A DNA stretch of 64,000 nt from Blastococcus sp. HT6-30 (GCF_039729015.1 NZ_CP155792.1:2872001-2936000); one strand, 5' to 3'. Numbered from the stretch's first letter, positions 28,761 through 37,549 are shown. Numbers and translations: made by a program. The notes: a model not told the origin generated them from the letters alone.

Positions 28761-28979
28761 TCAACCGGCCGCGGGAGCCGACTGTTCCGGTACCAGCCGG
28801 AGGGCCTTCGTCGGGCACTGCTGGACCGCCTCCTCGGCGTCGCGCACGTCGCCGCCCTCCGGGTGGGGGCGCAGCACCACGACCGTCCCCTCCTCGCCCA
28901 CCTCGAACAGGTCCGGTGCCAACGCCTCGCAGGCCCCCGCCCCCACGCAGCGCTCGAGGTCGGCCTCCAGCCGGCTCAC
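28761..28979 (-). CDS. [3Fe-4S] ferredoxin (P450 partner type)
   Basis: A 72-residue ferredoxin with three cysteines, Cys11, Cys17 (CVGAGAC) and Cys55 (QQCPTKAL), the classic actinobacterial [3Fe-4S] pattern that donates electrons to cytochrome P450s. GTG at 28979 overlaps the stop codon of the upstream P450 remnant (GTGA), showing it once belonged to that P450's operon. The ferredoxin itself looks intact, so it may now serve another P450. Confidence 0.87.
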   Translation of the reverse strand: MSRLEADLERCVGAGACEALAPDLFEVGEEGTVVVLRPHPEGGDVRDAEEAVQQCPTKALRLVPEQSAPAAG

Positions 28980-29212
28980 CGGGCGCCCGCGAGCCGGGCC
29001 GGGAGCCGCGTGAGCCCGTCGACGGACGACGACCGGAGGCGAGCCGGCGGGCCGGTGATCTCCAGGTCGGGCAGCTGCTCGGACACCTCGGGAAAGGTCA
29101 CCGCCGGCTCCCGGCGGGCCATGTCCCGGTCGGACCGGTCGATGCCGAGCTCGGCGGCGCCCACCGTTCGCGGCGGAACGGTCTCCGGTGCTGGTACGGC
29201 GTCGACGGACAC
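28976..29212 (-). pseudogene. Cytochrome P450 remnant (both ends, middle lost)
   Basis: A 78-codon open frame whose last ~30 residues (LPDLEITGPPARLRSS, VDGLTRLPARL) match the end of actinobacterial P450s. The beginning also looks right: GTG at 29212 with GGGAGG upstream, and ARREPAVTFPE at 32-42 resembles the 'RREPVSF' stretch found ~50 residues into P450s. The I-helix, ExxR and heme-Cys loop are missing, so about 330 residues seem deleted in frame. It cannot be a working P450; the overlap with a ferredoxin supports its origin. Confidence 0.65.
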
Positions 29213-29246
29213 GTCCGGTCCTCCCTGAGCGGCGGTCGTGCTCCGC

Positions 29247-29275
29247 ACGTTAGAGAGGTCGGCGGTGACGCACAA
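29247..29275 (-). promoter_or_regulatory. Promoter of the P450-remnant/ferredoxin operon
   Basis: Reverse strand: -35 TTGTGC (29270-29275), 17-base spacer, -10 TAACGT (29247-29252). Leader of about 30 bases to the GTG at 29212. Confidence 0.55.
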
Positions 29276-29308
29276 CACCCCGCGGCGACATCGCCGGGAC
29301 GGATGCAC

Positions 29309-29340
29309 GAAGGCCCGGTCACATCCGTGACCGGGCCTTC
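29309..29340 (-). terminator. Terminator of tRNA-fMet copy 1
   Basis: GAAGGCCCGGTCAC (29309-29322), loop ATCC, then its exact complement (29327-29340): a 14-bp stem five bases from the tRNA 3' end. It shares GAAGGCCCGG with the terminator of copy 2. Confidence 0.75.
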
Positions 29341-29344
29341 GTCG

Positions 29345-29421
29345 TGGTAGCGGGGACAGGATTCGAACCTGCGACCTCTGGGTTATGAGCCCAGCGAGCT
29401 ACCGAGCTGCTCCACCCCGCG
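29345..29421 (-). tRNA. Initiator tRNA-fMet (CAT), copy 1
   Basis: 77 bases including encoded CCA. Acceptor strand CGCGGGG with unpaired C1-U72, three G-C pairs at the bottom of the anticodon stem (GGGCTCATAACCC) and GGTTCGAATCC T-arm mark an initiator tRNA. Position 49 is G (copy 2 has A), giving a G-U pair in the T-stem. The first 23 bases lie inside the 3' end of the BCCT transporter gene on the same strand. TACGGT 11 bases upstream (29433-29438) may be its own -10. Confidence 0.95.
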
Positions 29422-30985
29422 TCGGTGAAACCACCGTACCACTCTCGACGCGGGTCGCGCCGCCCACCCCGTCGTCCGACCGCTCCGGCTGGCCGGCCGC
29501 CGACGGCACGGGGACCCGCGGTTCCTGCCGAAGGCCCTTCACCAGCGACACCAGCACCAGCAGCAGCACGATCGCGAACGGGAACGCCGCGACGATCGAT
29601 GCGGTCTGCACCCCCGCCAGCCCACCGCTGACCAGCAGCACCGCCGCCGACGCCGAGATCACCAGGCCCCACGTCACGCTCACCACGCGCGCCGGGTCCT
29701 GCCCCTCGCGGGTGCTGAGCGACCCGAGCACGAAGGTGGCGGAGTCGGCACTGGTGATGAAGAACGTGACGATGAGGATCATCGCGCCGACGGCGGCCAC
29801 CAGGCCGCCCGGCAGCGTGTCGAGCAGGGCGAAGAGCTGGGACTCCGTCGGCTGGTCCGCCAGCCCGGCCCCGTCCTGCTCGGCGACGATGCCCGCACCG
29901 CCGAAGACCGAGAACCACAGGCCGCTCACTAGCGTCGGAACGCCGAGCACGCCGACGACGAACTCCCGGATGGTGCGCCCACGCGAGATGCGGGCGATGA
30001 AGGTGGCCACGAACGGCGACCAGGAGATCCACCAGGCCCAGTAGAAGACCGTCCAGCCGTTGATCCACTCGGCGCGCTGGGTGTCGAAGGGCCCGGTCTG
30101 CAGGCTCATCGTGGGCAGCTCGGTGAGGTAGCTGCCCAGCGTGGTGGTGAAGGCACCCACCAGCCGGCCCGACGAGGCCGTGAGCAGCACGAAGGCGAAC
30201 AGCCCCACCGCGAGCACGACGTTGGCCGTCGACAGCCACTTGATCCCGCGGTGGATGCCCGAGAGCGCGGAGACGAGGAAGAGGACCGTGACCACCGCGA
30301 TGATGCCGAGCTGCACGCCCGGGCCGATCGCGATGCCGCCGTCGAGCGCGGCCAGGCCGCCGTTGATCTGCGCGGCGCCGAGGCCGAGGGAGGTCGCCAC
30401 GCCGAACACGGTGGCGACCACGGCGACGGTGTCGACCGCGACGCCCAGCGGACCGTCGACGCGGTCACCCAGCACCGGTCGGAGCGCGCCGCTGATCGTG
30501 GCCTTCCAGCCGCGGCGGAAGCGGGCGTAGGCCAGCGCCAGCGCGAGAACCGCGTAGATGCCCCAGGGGTGCAGCCCCCAGTGGAAGAACGAGTAGCGCA
30601 GCGCGTCGCGGGCGGCCTCGGTGCTGGCGGGGTCGGCCGTGGGCGGCGACAGGAAGTGCGACACCGGCTCGGCCACGCCCCAGAACACCAGCCCGATGCC
30701 CATCCCGGCGCTGAAGAGCATGGCGAACCAGGCCGTCGTGCTGTACTCCGGCACGTCGCCGTCCCGGCCGAGCCGGACCCGGCCCCAGCGGGATGCGGCC
30801 ACGGCGATCACCGCCACCAGGACCGTGGTCGCGGTCAGCAGGTAGAACCAGCCGAACCGGTCGACGACGAACGACTGCGTGGCGGCGGCGGCGGAGGCGA
30901 GCGCATCGGGGGCGACCGCACCCCAGACCACGAACGGGAGCACGACGGCCAATGAGGCCCAGAAGACAGCGGATGTCCTGCGCAC
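29399..30985 (-). CDS. BCCT-family betaine/carnitine/choline transporter
   Basis: A 528-residue transporter with about twelve membrane helices, for sodium- or proton-coupled uptake of quaternary amines, often as osmoprotectants. Signature regions: YSTTAWFAMLFSAGMGIGL (first motif), GVAEPVSHF, and FYWAWWISWSPFVATFIARI, the aromatic substrate box. GTG at 30985 begins homology (RRTSAVFW) with AGGAGG about 12 bases upstream. The last seven codons and TAG stop lie within the tRNA-fMet gene. Confidence 0.9.
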   Translation of the reverse strand: MRRTSAVFWASLAVVLPFVVWGAVAPDALASAAAATQSFVVDRFGWFYLLTATTVLVAVIAVAASRWGRVRLGRDGDVPEYSTTAWFAMLFSAGMGIGLVFWGVAEPVSHFLSPPTADPASTEAARDALRYSFFHWGLHPWGIYAVLALALAYARFRRGWKATISGALRPVLGDRVDGPLGVAVDTVAVVATVFGVATSLGLGAAQINGGLAALDGGIAIGPGVQLGIIAVVTVLFLVSALSGIHRGIKWLSTANVVLAVGLFAFVLLTASSGRLVGAFTTTLGSYLTELPTMSLQTGPFDTQRAEWINGWTVFYWAWWISWSPFVATFIARISRGRTIREFVVGVLGVPTLVSGLWFSVFGGAGIVAEQDGAGLADQPTESQLFALLDTLPGGLVAAVGAMILIVTFFITSADSATFVLGSLSTREGQDPARVVSVTWGLVISASAAVLLVSGGLAGVQTASIVAAFPFAIVLLLVLVSLVKGLRQEPRVPVPSAAGQPERSDDGVGGATRVESGTVVSPTRGGAAR

Positions 30986-31159
30986 GGGTGAGCGAGTCCT
31001 CCTGTTGGAAGTGGCCGGCGGTGCCGGGCACGACGAGACGGAGGGCGGACAGCCCTCGAACCGACTCCTCAGCATGCAGGGTGACCCTGCGGAGCGCACG
31101 TCGCACGGGGTGAGAAGACCCACGCGCTGGCGCCGTTCCCGGTCGGGGATGGTGGTCGC

Positions 31160-32485
31160 GTGCCGACCCCGCCCACCGGACCGCTGGACGCCTACCGCGC
31201 CCTGGAGCTCGCCCTGGAGGCCGGCGAGCTGTCCTGTCGGCCGGGGCGAGCGCTGCCGAGGTGACCGCGACCTGCATCGCCGCCGCCCGCGCCGGCAGCC
31301 TGCGCCGGGTCCAGTGCGACATCACCTTCACCTCGATCACCGTCTCCGGGCACGCGGCCGACGACGCAGGTCCGGGCTGCGGCTGGTGCAGCAGCGAGCG
31401 CTCGACCACTCCCGCGCGACGGCCGTGCACGACGTCGTCGGCGCGCTGAGCGAGGACCGGATCACCCCGGCCGAGGCAGACGACCGCCTGCGAGCCGTGT
31501 CGCGGGCCCGGCACACCTACCGCCGCGCGGTCGTCACCGCCGCCCGGGCGGTGCTCGCCGCCGCGGTGGCCCTCCTGCTGGGCGCCGGCCCGCTGGTCAC
31601 GGCCGCCGCGTTCGGGGCCACCGTCCTGGTCGGCCTGGCCATCGACGCGCTGGGCCGCCGCGGGCTGCCGGCCTTCTTCCAGAACGCCGCCGGCGGGTTC
31701 GTCGCCACGTCGGTGGCGCTGGCGCTCGTCGCCGCCGACCTCGGCGTGCGCCCCTCGCTCGTGGTCGCCGGCGGCATCGTGCTGCTGCTGCCGGGGGTCA
31801 CCCTGGTCGGCGCGGTGCACGACGCGATCACCGGCTTCTACGTGACGGCGAGCGCCCGGGCGTTCGAGACGCTCCTGCTCACGGCCGGATCATCAGCGGC
31901 GTCGCCGTGGCCCTGTCGGTCGGCGTGCGCCTGGGCATCCCGGTGCGCATGTGGGATCCGCCGGTCGGCGGCATGGACGACGTCCCGCTGCAGCTCCTCG
32001 GCGCCGCCGTGGCGTCGGCCGCCTTCGCGGTGTCCAACCACGCTCCGCGGCGGACCCTGCTGCCCGCCGCCGCCGCGGGCGCCCTCGGCTGGGGGGTCCT
32101 GCTCGGGCTCGACGACGGCCTGCGGCTGTCCCCGACCCTGCCGTCGGCGACCGCTGCCGTGGTGATCGGCCTGGGCAGCTACGCCCTGGCCCGCCAGCAG
32201 CAGGTGCCCGCCGTGGTCTACGTGTCCGCGGGCATCATCCCGCTGCTGCCCGGGCTCGCCATCTACCGCGGGCTGCGCCAGCTGACCGAGGGCGACACGC
32301 TCGGGGGCATCACGCTCCTGGGCACCGCGGCGACGGTCGGGCTGGCCCTGGCCGCCGGTGCACTGCTGGGCGAGTACGTCGGCCAGGCGCTGCGCCGCAG
32401 CGCGGTCCCGGCGGAGCGCCGGCTCACCGGCCTGCTGCAGGCGCGGCCCGACCGCTGGAGCCGGCGGAGCGCCGCGCGGGTGTGA
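31160..32485 (+). pseudogene. Frameshifted ThrE-type threonine/serine exporter
   Basis: Homology to the two-part ThrE exporter family runs through the interval but in three frames. Start: GTG 31160 (PLDAYRALELALEAGEL). Shift near 31232 to the frame reading SAGASAAEVTATCIAAARAG and CDITFTSITVSGHAADD. Shift near 31372 to LRLVQQRALDHSRATAVHD and the first membrane half. Shift near 31885 to IISGVAVALSVGVRLGIP and the second half, ending at 32485. Each shift matches loss of a single base. Either a recent pseudogene or clustered sequencing errors; as written no full protein is made. Confidence 0.75.
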
Positions 32486-32595
32486 CCGGCGCCGGCCGGT
32501 GGCGTCGGCACGTGCCCGTGGGAAGCGTGTGACGCACCGGACCACGGACGGTCGGCACCGGAGCGCGCCTTCCCGGACGGCCCTGCCGGCCGACC

Positions 32596-32601
32596 TACAG
32601 T
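32596..32601 (+). promoter_or_regulatory. Leaderless -10 box
   Basis: TACAGT followed by seven bases and GTG at 32609. Confidence 0.45.
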
Positions 32602-32608
32602 CCGTTTC

Positions 32609-33121
32609 GTGGCGGGGGACGTGGCGGTGAGCAGGTTCGTCGGTGCCCCGCAGCCGGTGGAGATCCACCACGGCGGCATCTGGTACTCCGGAGAGCTCCT
32701 CGGCTGGCGGCACACCGACGGAGGCCGCGTCTCGGCCCGCGTGCGGTGCACCATCGACGGGCTGCGGCACTCGACGTGGAAGGACCTCACCGACCTCCGG
32801 CTGCCCGACCCGGCGCACCCGCCCCGGCGGGAGCCCTTCCCCGCGCCGCCTGCCCGGCCGACCGTGGCCGGGGAAACCGTGCCGGAGGAGGACCGCACGC
32901 GACCGCACACGCTGCTGGCTGCCCACACCAGCCGGCCACGACCGCCCGCGCACGCGGTGGCCCCTCCCCCGGCGGCGGAGCTGCGCCCCCTGCCGGCGGC
33001 ACACGCGCACCCGGCGGCAGCGCCGGCGCGACTGCGTCCCACGCCGTACCGGCGGACGCCCCGGCAGGCCGACGAGTGCTCGCGCGACCGGACCGACGCA
33101 CGCGCTGCCGGGAGGGGCTGA
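32609..33121 (+). CDS. Hypothetical protein with Pro/Ala-rich tail
   Basis: A 170-residue protein. The first ~75 residues form a compact, probably beta-rich unit (PVEIHHGGIWYSGELLGWRH, RVRCTIDGLRHSTWKDLTDLR) resembling a small Tudor/SH3-like barrel; the rest is Pro/Ala/Arg-rich and probably disordered. GTG at 32609 is favoured by the leaderless box; GTG at 32627 is an alternative. No family recognised and no informative neighbour. Confidence 0.6.
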   Translation: MAGDVAVSRFVGAPQPVEIHHGGIWYSGELLGWRHTDGGRVSARVRCTIDGLRHSTWKDLTDLRLPDPAHPPRREPFPAPPARPTVAGETVPEEDRTRPHTLLAAHTSRPRPPAHAVAPPPAAELRPLPAAHAHPAAAPARLRPTPYRRTPRQADECSRDRTDARAAGRG

Positions 33122-33201
33122 GCTCGCGCTGAGCCTGCGCCGCACGCCTGCACCACGGACGGGCCGCGCGCCGCTCCGGTGCACGACCACCCGCGAACGA
33201 C

Positions 33202-33232
33202 GAAGGCCCGGCCCCTGAGGGGCCGGGCCTTC
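33202..33232 (-). terminator. Terminator of tRNA-fMet copy 2
   Basis: GAAGGCCCGGCCCC, loop TGA, exact complement: a 14-bp stem followed on the reverse strand by GTCGTTCG. It starts five bases from the tRNA 3' end. Confidence 0.75.
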
Positions 33233-33236
33233 GTGG

Positions 33237-33313
33237 TGGTAGCGGGGACAGGATTCGAACCTGTGACCTCTGGGTTATGAGCCCAGCGAGCTACCGAGCT
33301 GCTCCACCCCGCG
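33237..33313 (-). tRNA. Initiator tRNA-fMet (CAT), copy 2
   Basis: Identical to the gene at 29345-29421 over its 77 bases except A instead of G at position 49, which restores an A-U pair with U65. C1-U72, GGG/CCC anticodon stem and encoded CCA are present. A -10-like TACTCT lies ten bases upstream. Confidence 0.95.
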
Positions 33314-33323
33314 TCGTGCCACC

Positions 33324-33329
33324 AGAGTA
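33324..33329 (-). promoter_or_regulatory. Candidate -10 box of tRNA-fMet copy 2
   Basis: TACTCT on the reverse strand, ten bases before the mature 5' end. Confidence 0.45.
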
Positions 33330-33335
33330 GCAGGC

Positions 33336-33374
33336 CGGTGGAGCCGGTGTGCACACGGCCCACCGGCTCCACCG
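33336..33374 (-). terminator. Terminator after the UPF0182 gene
   Basis: GGTGGAGCCGGTG (33337-33349) pairs exactly with CACCGGCTCCACC (33361-33373), loop of 11 bases. Lies four bases past the UPF0182 stop and just before the tRNA promoter. Confidence 0.7.
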
Positions 33375-33378
33375 CGGG

Positions 33379-36351
33379 TCACTCGGCTGCCGCCGCCTGC
33401 TGGGCCGCCTGGTAGGCGTCGACGGCTGCCTGGAGGTCCTCCAGGGCTTGGCCCTGACCGGCGAAGTCGCCGCCCCGCTGGGCGCTGGACAGGGCCTCGA
33501 GCGCGGCGTTGATGTCCTGGACGGCCTGCTCCATGTCCGGCGTGGCCGGCAGACCGTCCGTGCCGTCCGGCGGGATCGGCACGTCGGTCGGATCGGCCGG
33601 CTGCTCCACGCCGGGGGTGTCCTCCCCCTCCTCCGCCTCGGTCGGCACCCCGTCGGCGTCGGACGCGACCACCCCTGCGCCGTCGCCGAACACCTGGTCC
33701 AGCGCCTCGGAGAGGGTGTTGGCGTAGCCGATTCGGTCACCGAAGTTGACCAGCACCCGCTGCAGCAGCGGGAAGCCGCCCTCCCCGGTGCTCTCCACGT
33801 AGAGCGGCTCCACGTAGAGCAACCCGGCGTCGCCGATCGGCAGCGTCAGCAGGTTGCCGAACACCGCATCGGAGTTCTCGCTGTCGAACAGCGTGAGGTC
33901 GGGGCGCACCTGGTTGTTGGTGATGAACGCGTTCTGCACCTGCCCCGGACCCCGGAATGGAGTGTTGCCGGGTAGTTGCAGCACCTGGAGAGCGCCGTAG
34001 GTCTCCGGCGCGCTCGACGCCGAGATGAACGCCGACAGGTTCTCCCGCTGGAAGGCGTTCAGCGCACTGGTCAGCTGGAACGTCGCCTCGTCGTCGCCCG
34101 GCCGCTGGGCCAGGATGTAGTACGGCGGCTGGTTCTCCTCGGTGTTCTGCGTCGGGTCGTCCGGGATCTGCCACCGGTCGCTGCCCTCGTAGAAGGCGAT
34201 CGGGTCGTCGACGTGGTAACGGGTCAGGATGTCCCGCTGCACCTTGAACAGGTCCTCCGGGTACCGGACGTGGCTGATCAGTTCGTCGCTCATCTCGCTC
34301 TTCGGCTCGATCACGCCGGGGAACGCCTTCATGAACGTCCGGAGGACCGGATCACCCTCGTCCCAGGCGTAGAGCGTCACCGTGCCGTCGTAGGCGTCGA
34401 CGGTGGCCTTCACCGAGTTGCGGATGTAGTTCACCGTCTCGTTCGGCAGCGCGGTCGTGCCGGTCCCGGTGAGCGCATCCGCCACGGCCTCGCCGAGCTG
34501 CATCTGCTCCGAGTAGGGATAGGAGTCCGACGTCGTGTAGCCGTCGAGGATCCAGGTGACCCGGCCGTCGATCACCGCGGGGTACGGGTCGCCGTCGACC
34601 TCCAGGAAGGGTGCGACCTTCTCCACGCGCTCGCGCGGGTCGCGGACGTAGAGGACCTTCGACTCCTCGTTCACCGCGTTGGAGAGCAGGAAGTTGCGCT
34701 CGCGGTAGTAGATGGCGTAGGTCAGCTGCCGGAAGAAGCTGCCGATCGCGACGCCGCCCTCGCCGTCGTAGGTGTTGTTGACCTGCCGGTCCTCGGAGCC
34801 GCCTTCCGGCAGGTCGAACTCGCGCGGGGCGGCCCCCTCGGGCGCCCCGACCACGGAGTAGACGTCCTGGCCGTTGACCTGGATCAGCTCGCCGTAGTAG
34901 ATCCGGCTCTGCTCGACCGGGATGTTCCCTCGGGTCGGCAGGTCGCCGGTGGTGAAGTTCGGCTCGCCGCCCTCGGAGCCGGCCACGACCTCGTTCGCCG
35001 GAGCGGCGACGAAGCCGTGCCCGTGGGTGTAGACGGTGTGCCGGTTGATCCAGGTGCTCTGGTTCTCCGACAGCCCGGCGCTGTCCAGCTCGCGCACCGC
35101 CACGACGTAGTCGCCGGTCTCGCCGTCGACGGTGTAGCGGTCGATGTCGAGCTTCTCGGGGAAGCCGTACACGTTGCGGATCTGCTGGCGAGCGGTGAAC
35201 GTGTCGGTCAGGACGTTCGGGTCCAGCAGCCGGGCGTTCGGGATCGTCTCGGTGTCGTTGCGCAGCTCGGCCAGCGCAGCCTCGGGGTCCACCTCGTCGC
35301 CGGTGGTCTGCTGCGCGTAGTCGACGTAGTCGATCTGGTCGAGACCGTAGGCATCCCGGGTCGACTTGATCGCCCGCTCGATGTAGTCCGCCTCCTTCTC
35401 GTTGGCGCTCGGGTTGACGACGAACTGCTGCACGATCGCCGGGTAGGCGACGCCGATGACCAGGCTGGAGACCAGCAGCAGCACCAGGGCGGCGGCGGGC
35501 AGCAGGAAGTTGCGGACGACGATGTTGGCGAAGAACGCCACGGCGCAGACCGCCGCCACGAAGACCAGGATGGTCTTCGGCACGAGCAGCGCGTTGACGT
35601 CGGTGTAGCTGGCGCCGGTGAACACGACACCGCGGTCGGAGTAGACCAGCCCGTAGCGGTCCAGCCAGTAGGCGACGGCCTTGAGGGCGAGGAAGAAGCC
35701 CAGCAGCACCGACAGCTGGACCCGCGCGGCCGGGGTGAGCTTCTGCCCGGGCGTCTGCAGCCGCAGCCCGCCGAACACGTAGTGCGTCAGCAGCGAGCCG
35801 ATCAGCGCGAGGATGACGATCGCGAAGCCGAAGCCGAGCAGCAGCCGGTAGAAGGGGTAGTCGAAGACGAAGAACGACAGGTCGATGCTGAACTGCGGGT
35901 CGGTGCGGCCGAAGTCGGTGCTGTTGCGGAACGACAGCCAGGTCTCCCAGCTGCTCTGCGCGGTGAACCCGGCGAACAGGCCGAGCACGACCGCGATGCC
36001 GGTCAGCACCAGGCCGCGGCGCGGCTCCAGCGACTGCCGGTAGCGCTCGAGGTTCTGCTGCTCCAGCGACATCGGCCGGAACGTCGGCCGGAACCGGTAG
36101 GCCAGGTACATCGCCAGCGCGGTCAGGCCGCCGGTGGCCACGCCGGCGACGGCGAAGAGCAGGGCACGGGTCTGCAGCTCGGTCCAGAAGACCTCGGTGA
36201 ACCCGGTGGAGTCGAACCACAGGTAGTCGACGTAGACGTTGGTGAGCGTCCCGACGACGGTGAACAGCACCAGCAGCACGGCGATGGCGCCGATGACCAG
36301 CTTCGCGCGCCGCGACAGGGTCGGTACCGGCACGGGGGGCCGCATGGCCAC
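33379..36351 (-). CDS. UPF0182 family large membrane protein
   Basis: A 990-residue protein of the actinobacterial/cyanobacterial UPF0182 family. About seven hydrophobic helices fill the first ~330 residues (for example LVIGAIAVLLVLFTVVGTL); the rest is a large extracytoplasmic region with TVDAYDGTVTLYAWDEGDP, ending in an acidic, Pro/Gln-rich tail. GTG at 36351 is favoured by AAGGAG seven bases upstream; ATG two codons later is possible. Function unknown. It lies downstream of the YlbL-like gene, as in mycobacteria (Rv3193c/Rv3194c). Confidence 0.9.
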   Translation of the reverse strand: MAMRPPVPVPTLSRRAKLVIGAIAVLLVLFTVVGTLTNVYVDYLWFDSTGFTEVFWTELQTRALLFAVAGVATGGLTALAMYLAYRFRPTFRPMSLEQQNLERYRQSLEPRRGLVLTGIAVVLGLFAGFTAQSSWETWLSFRNSTDFGRTDPQFSIDLSFFVFDYPFYRLLLGFGFAIVILALIGSLLTHYVFGGLRLQTPGQKLTPAARVQLSVLLGFFLALKAVAYWLDRYGLVYSDRGVVFTGASYTDVNALLVPKTILVFVAAVCAVAFFANIVVRNFLLPAAALVLLLVSSLVIGVAYPAIVQQFVVNPSANEKEADYIERAIKSTRDAYGLDQIDYVDYAQQTTGDEVDPEAALAELRNDTETIPNARLLDPNVLTDTFTARQQIRNVYGFPEKLDIDRYTVDGETGDYVVAVRELDSAGLSENQSTWINRHTVYTHGHGFVAAPANEVVAGSEGGEPNFTTGDLPTRGNIPVEQSRIYYGELIQVNGQDVYSVVGAPEGAAPREFDLPEGGSEDRQVNNTYDGEGGVAIGSFFRQLTYAIYYRERNFLLSNAVNEESKVLYVRDPRERVEKVAPFLEVDGDPYPAVIDGRVTWILDGYTTSDSYPYSEQMQLGEAVADALTGTGTTALPNETVNYIRNSVKATVDAYDGTVTLYAWDEGDPVLRTFMKAFPGVIEPKSEMSDELISHVRYPEDLFKVQRDILTRYHVDDPIAFYEGSDRWQIPDDPTQNTEENQPPYYILAQRPGDDEATFQLTSALNAFQRENLSAFISASSAPETYGALQVLQLPGNTPFRGPGQVQNAFITNNQVRPDLTLFDSENSDAVFGNLLTLPIGDAGLLYVEPLYVESTGEGGFPLLQRVLVNFGDRIGYANTLSEALDQVFGDGAGVVASDADGVPTEAEEGEDTPGVEQPADPTDVPIPPDGTDGLPATPDMEQAVQDINAALEALSSAQRGGDFAGQGQALEDLQAAVDAYQAAQQAAAAE

Positions 36352-36518
36352 GAGCGGGCTCCTTCGATTTGCAGGCGTGGCCTCGCAGGCCACGGGACGA
36401 CCGACCGCGAGGTCGGGTGGTGCGGCGCCGGGGCGAGGCCCGGCCCCAAGGACAACGCACCGGACGGCGCGGGGTTCCCGGCGGCACCGTAACGCCAGTC
36501 AGAGGGGTGCGGGTGGGA

Positions 36519-37541
36519 TCAGCAGCTCTCCGGAGTCCGGCCGGCGCGCACGTCGGCGAGGGCCTCGAGCGCGTCGTCCAGGGTCGCGACCCTGGCCGTC
36601 GGGACGCCGGTGTCGGGCGCGGCCACGGCCTCGGCGCAGTTGCCCTCGGGGACCAGGAAGACCTCGGCGCCGATGTCGCGCGCCGCCACCATCTTCAGCG
36701 CGATGCCGCCGATCGGCCCGACGTTGCCCTCGAGGTCGATCGTGCCGGTGCCGGCGATGACAGCGCCGCCGGTGAGGTCCTCCTCCCCCACGAGATCGAG
36801 GATCCCGAGGGTGAGCATCAGGCCGGCCGAGGGCCCGCCCACGTCGGCGACCTGGATGTCCACGTCGAACGGCGCCGCGGGCTGGTCGAGCACGGAGATC
36901 CCGAGCAGTGATCCCTCCCGGCCCTCCGCGGCCCCGGTGGTCACCTCGGTCGTGCCCGGCTCGCCGAGCCGGGTGTAGGTGACCGGGACCGAAGTGCCGG
37001 CCGGGACGCCGGTCAGGACGTCGGCCAGCACGTCGGTGTTCGGAACGGGCTGCCCGTCGACCGACTCCAGCGCGTCCCCCTCCTCGAGCCGCCCCTCCGA
37101 CTGCGACCCCTCCGGCACCTCGCGCACGACCACCTTCTGCGGGTAGCCGAGCTCGCCGAGCGCCAGGCTCTCGGCCGCCTGCTCCGAGGTGAGGAACGCC
37201 TGGCGGTTGACCTGCCGCGTCTCCTCCTCGCTGCGGTCGGGCGGGTACACCGACTCCTCGGGGACGACGCTGACCTCGTCGTCGAACCACCCCCGCACGG
37301 CCTGGACCAGGCTGAGCCCGCCGCGGCTGACACCCACGGTGGTCAGGTTCAGGGCACCCTCGACCTCGTTGCGCTCCCTGCCCTCGACCGCGATGATCGG
37401 CTCACCGTCGATCTCGCCCAGGGTGTCGAAGGTCGGGCCGGGCACCTGCGCGACGTAGGGCACCGGCACGCTTGTGCTCAGGAGGCCGAACAGCAGCAGC
37501 AGCACGGCGCCCACGCTGAGGACGGCGCTCCGACGGGTCAC
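36519..37541 (-). CDS. YlbL-like PDZ/Lon-type membrane protease
   Basis: A 340-residue protein: N-terminal signal anchor (VLSVGAVLLLLFGLLSTSVPV), PDZ domain (about 120-205; LEEGDALESVDGQPVPN) and a C-terminal Lon-type S16 protease domain. The catalytic dyad is Ser238 (GGPSAGL) and Lys283 (GIALKMVAA). It probably degrades or processes proteins outside the membrane. GTG at 37541 starts the signal anchor and is eight bases from TAGGCT, suggesting a leaderless mRNA; the frame upstream is noise over the DUF2342 gene. Confidence 0.9.
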   Translation of the reverse strand: MTRRSAVLSVGAVLLLLFGLLSTSVPVPYVAQVPGPTFDTLGEIDGEPIIAVEGRERNEVEGALNLTTVGVSRGGLSLVQAVRGWFDDEVSVVPEESVYPPDRSEEETRQVNRQAFLTSEQAAESLALGELGYPQKVVVREVPEGSQSEGRLEEGDALESVDGQPVPNTDVLADVLTGVPAGTSVPVTYTRLGEPGTTEVTTGAAEGREGSLLGISVLDQPAAPFDVDIQVADVGGPSAGLMLTLGILDLVGEEDLTGGAVIAGTGTIDLEGNVGPIGGIALKMVAARDIGAEVFLVPEGNCAEAVAAPDTGVPTARVATLDDALEALADVRAGRTPESC

Positions 37542-37549
37542 GAGGGGCG

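Noticed and set aside
29345-33313. Integrated element bounded by tRNA repeats
   Set aside because: The two tRNA genes could be att-like repeats, but no integrase, recombinase or plasmid gene lies between them and the genes look chromosomal.
33976-36492. Forward-strand open frame of about 840 codons
   Set aside because: Antisense shadow of the UPF0182 gene with His/Val/Arg/Gly-biased composition.
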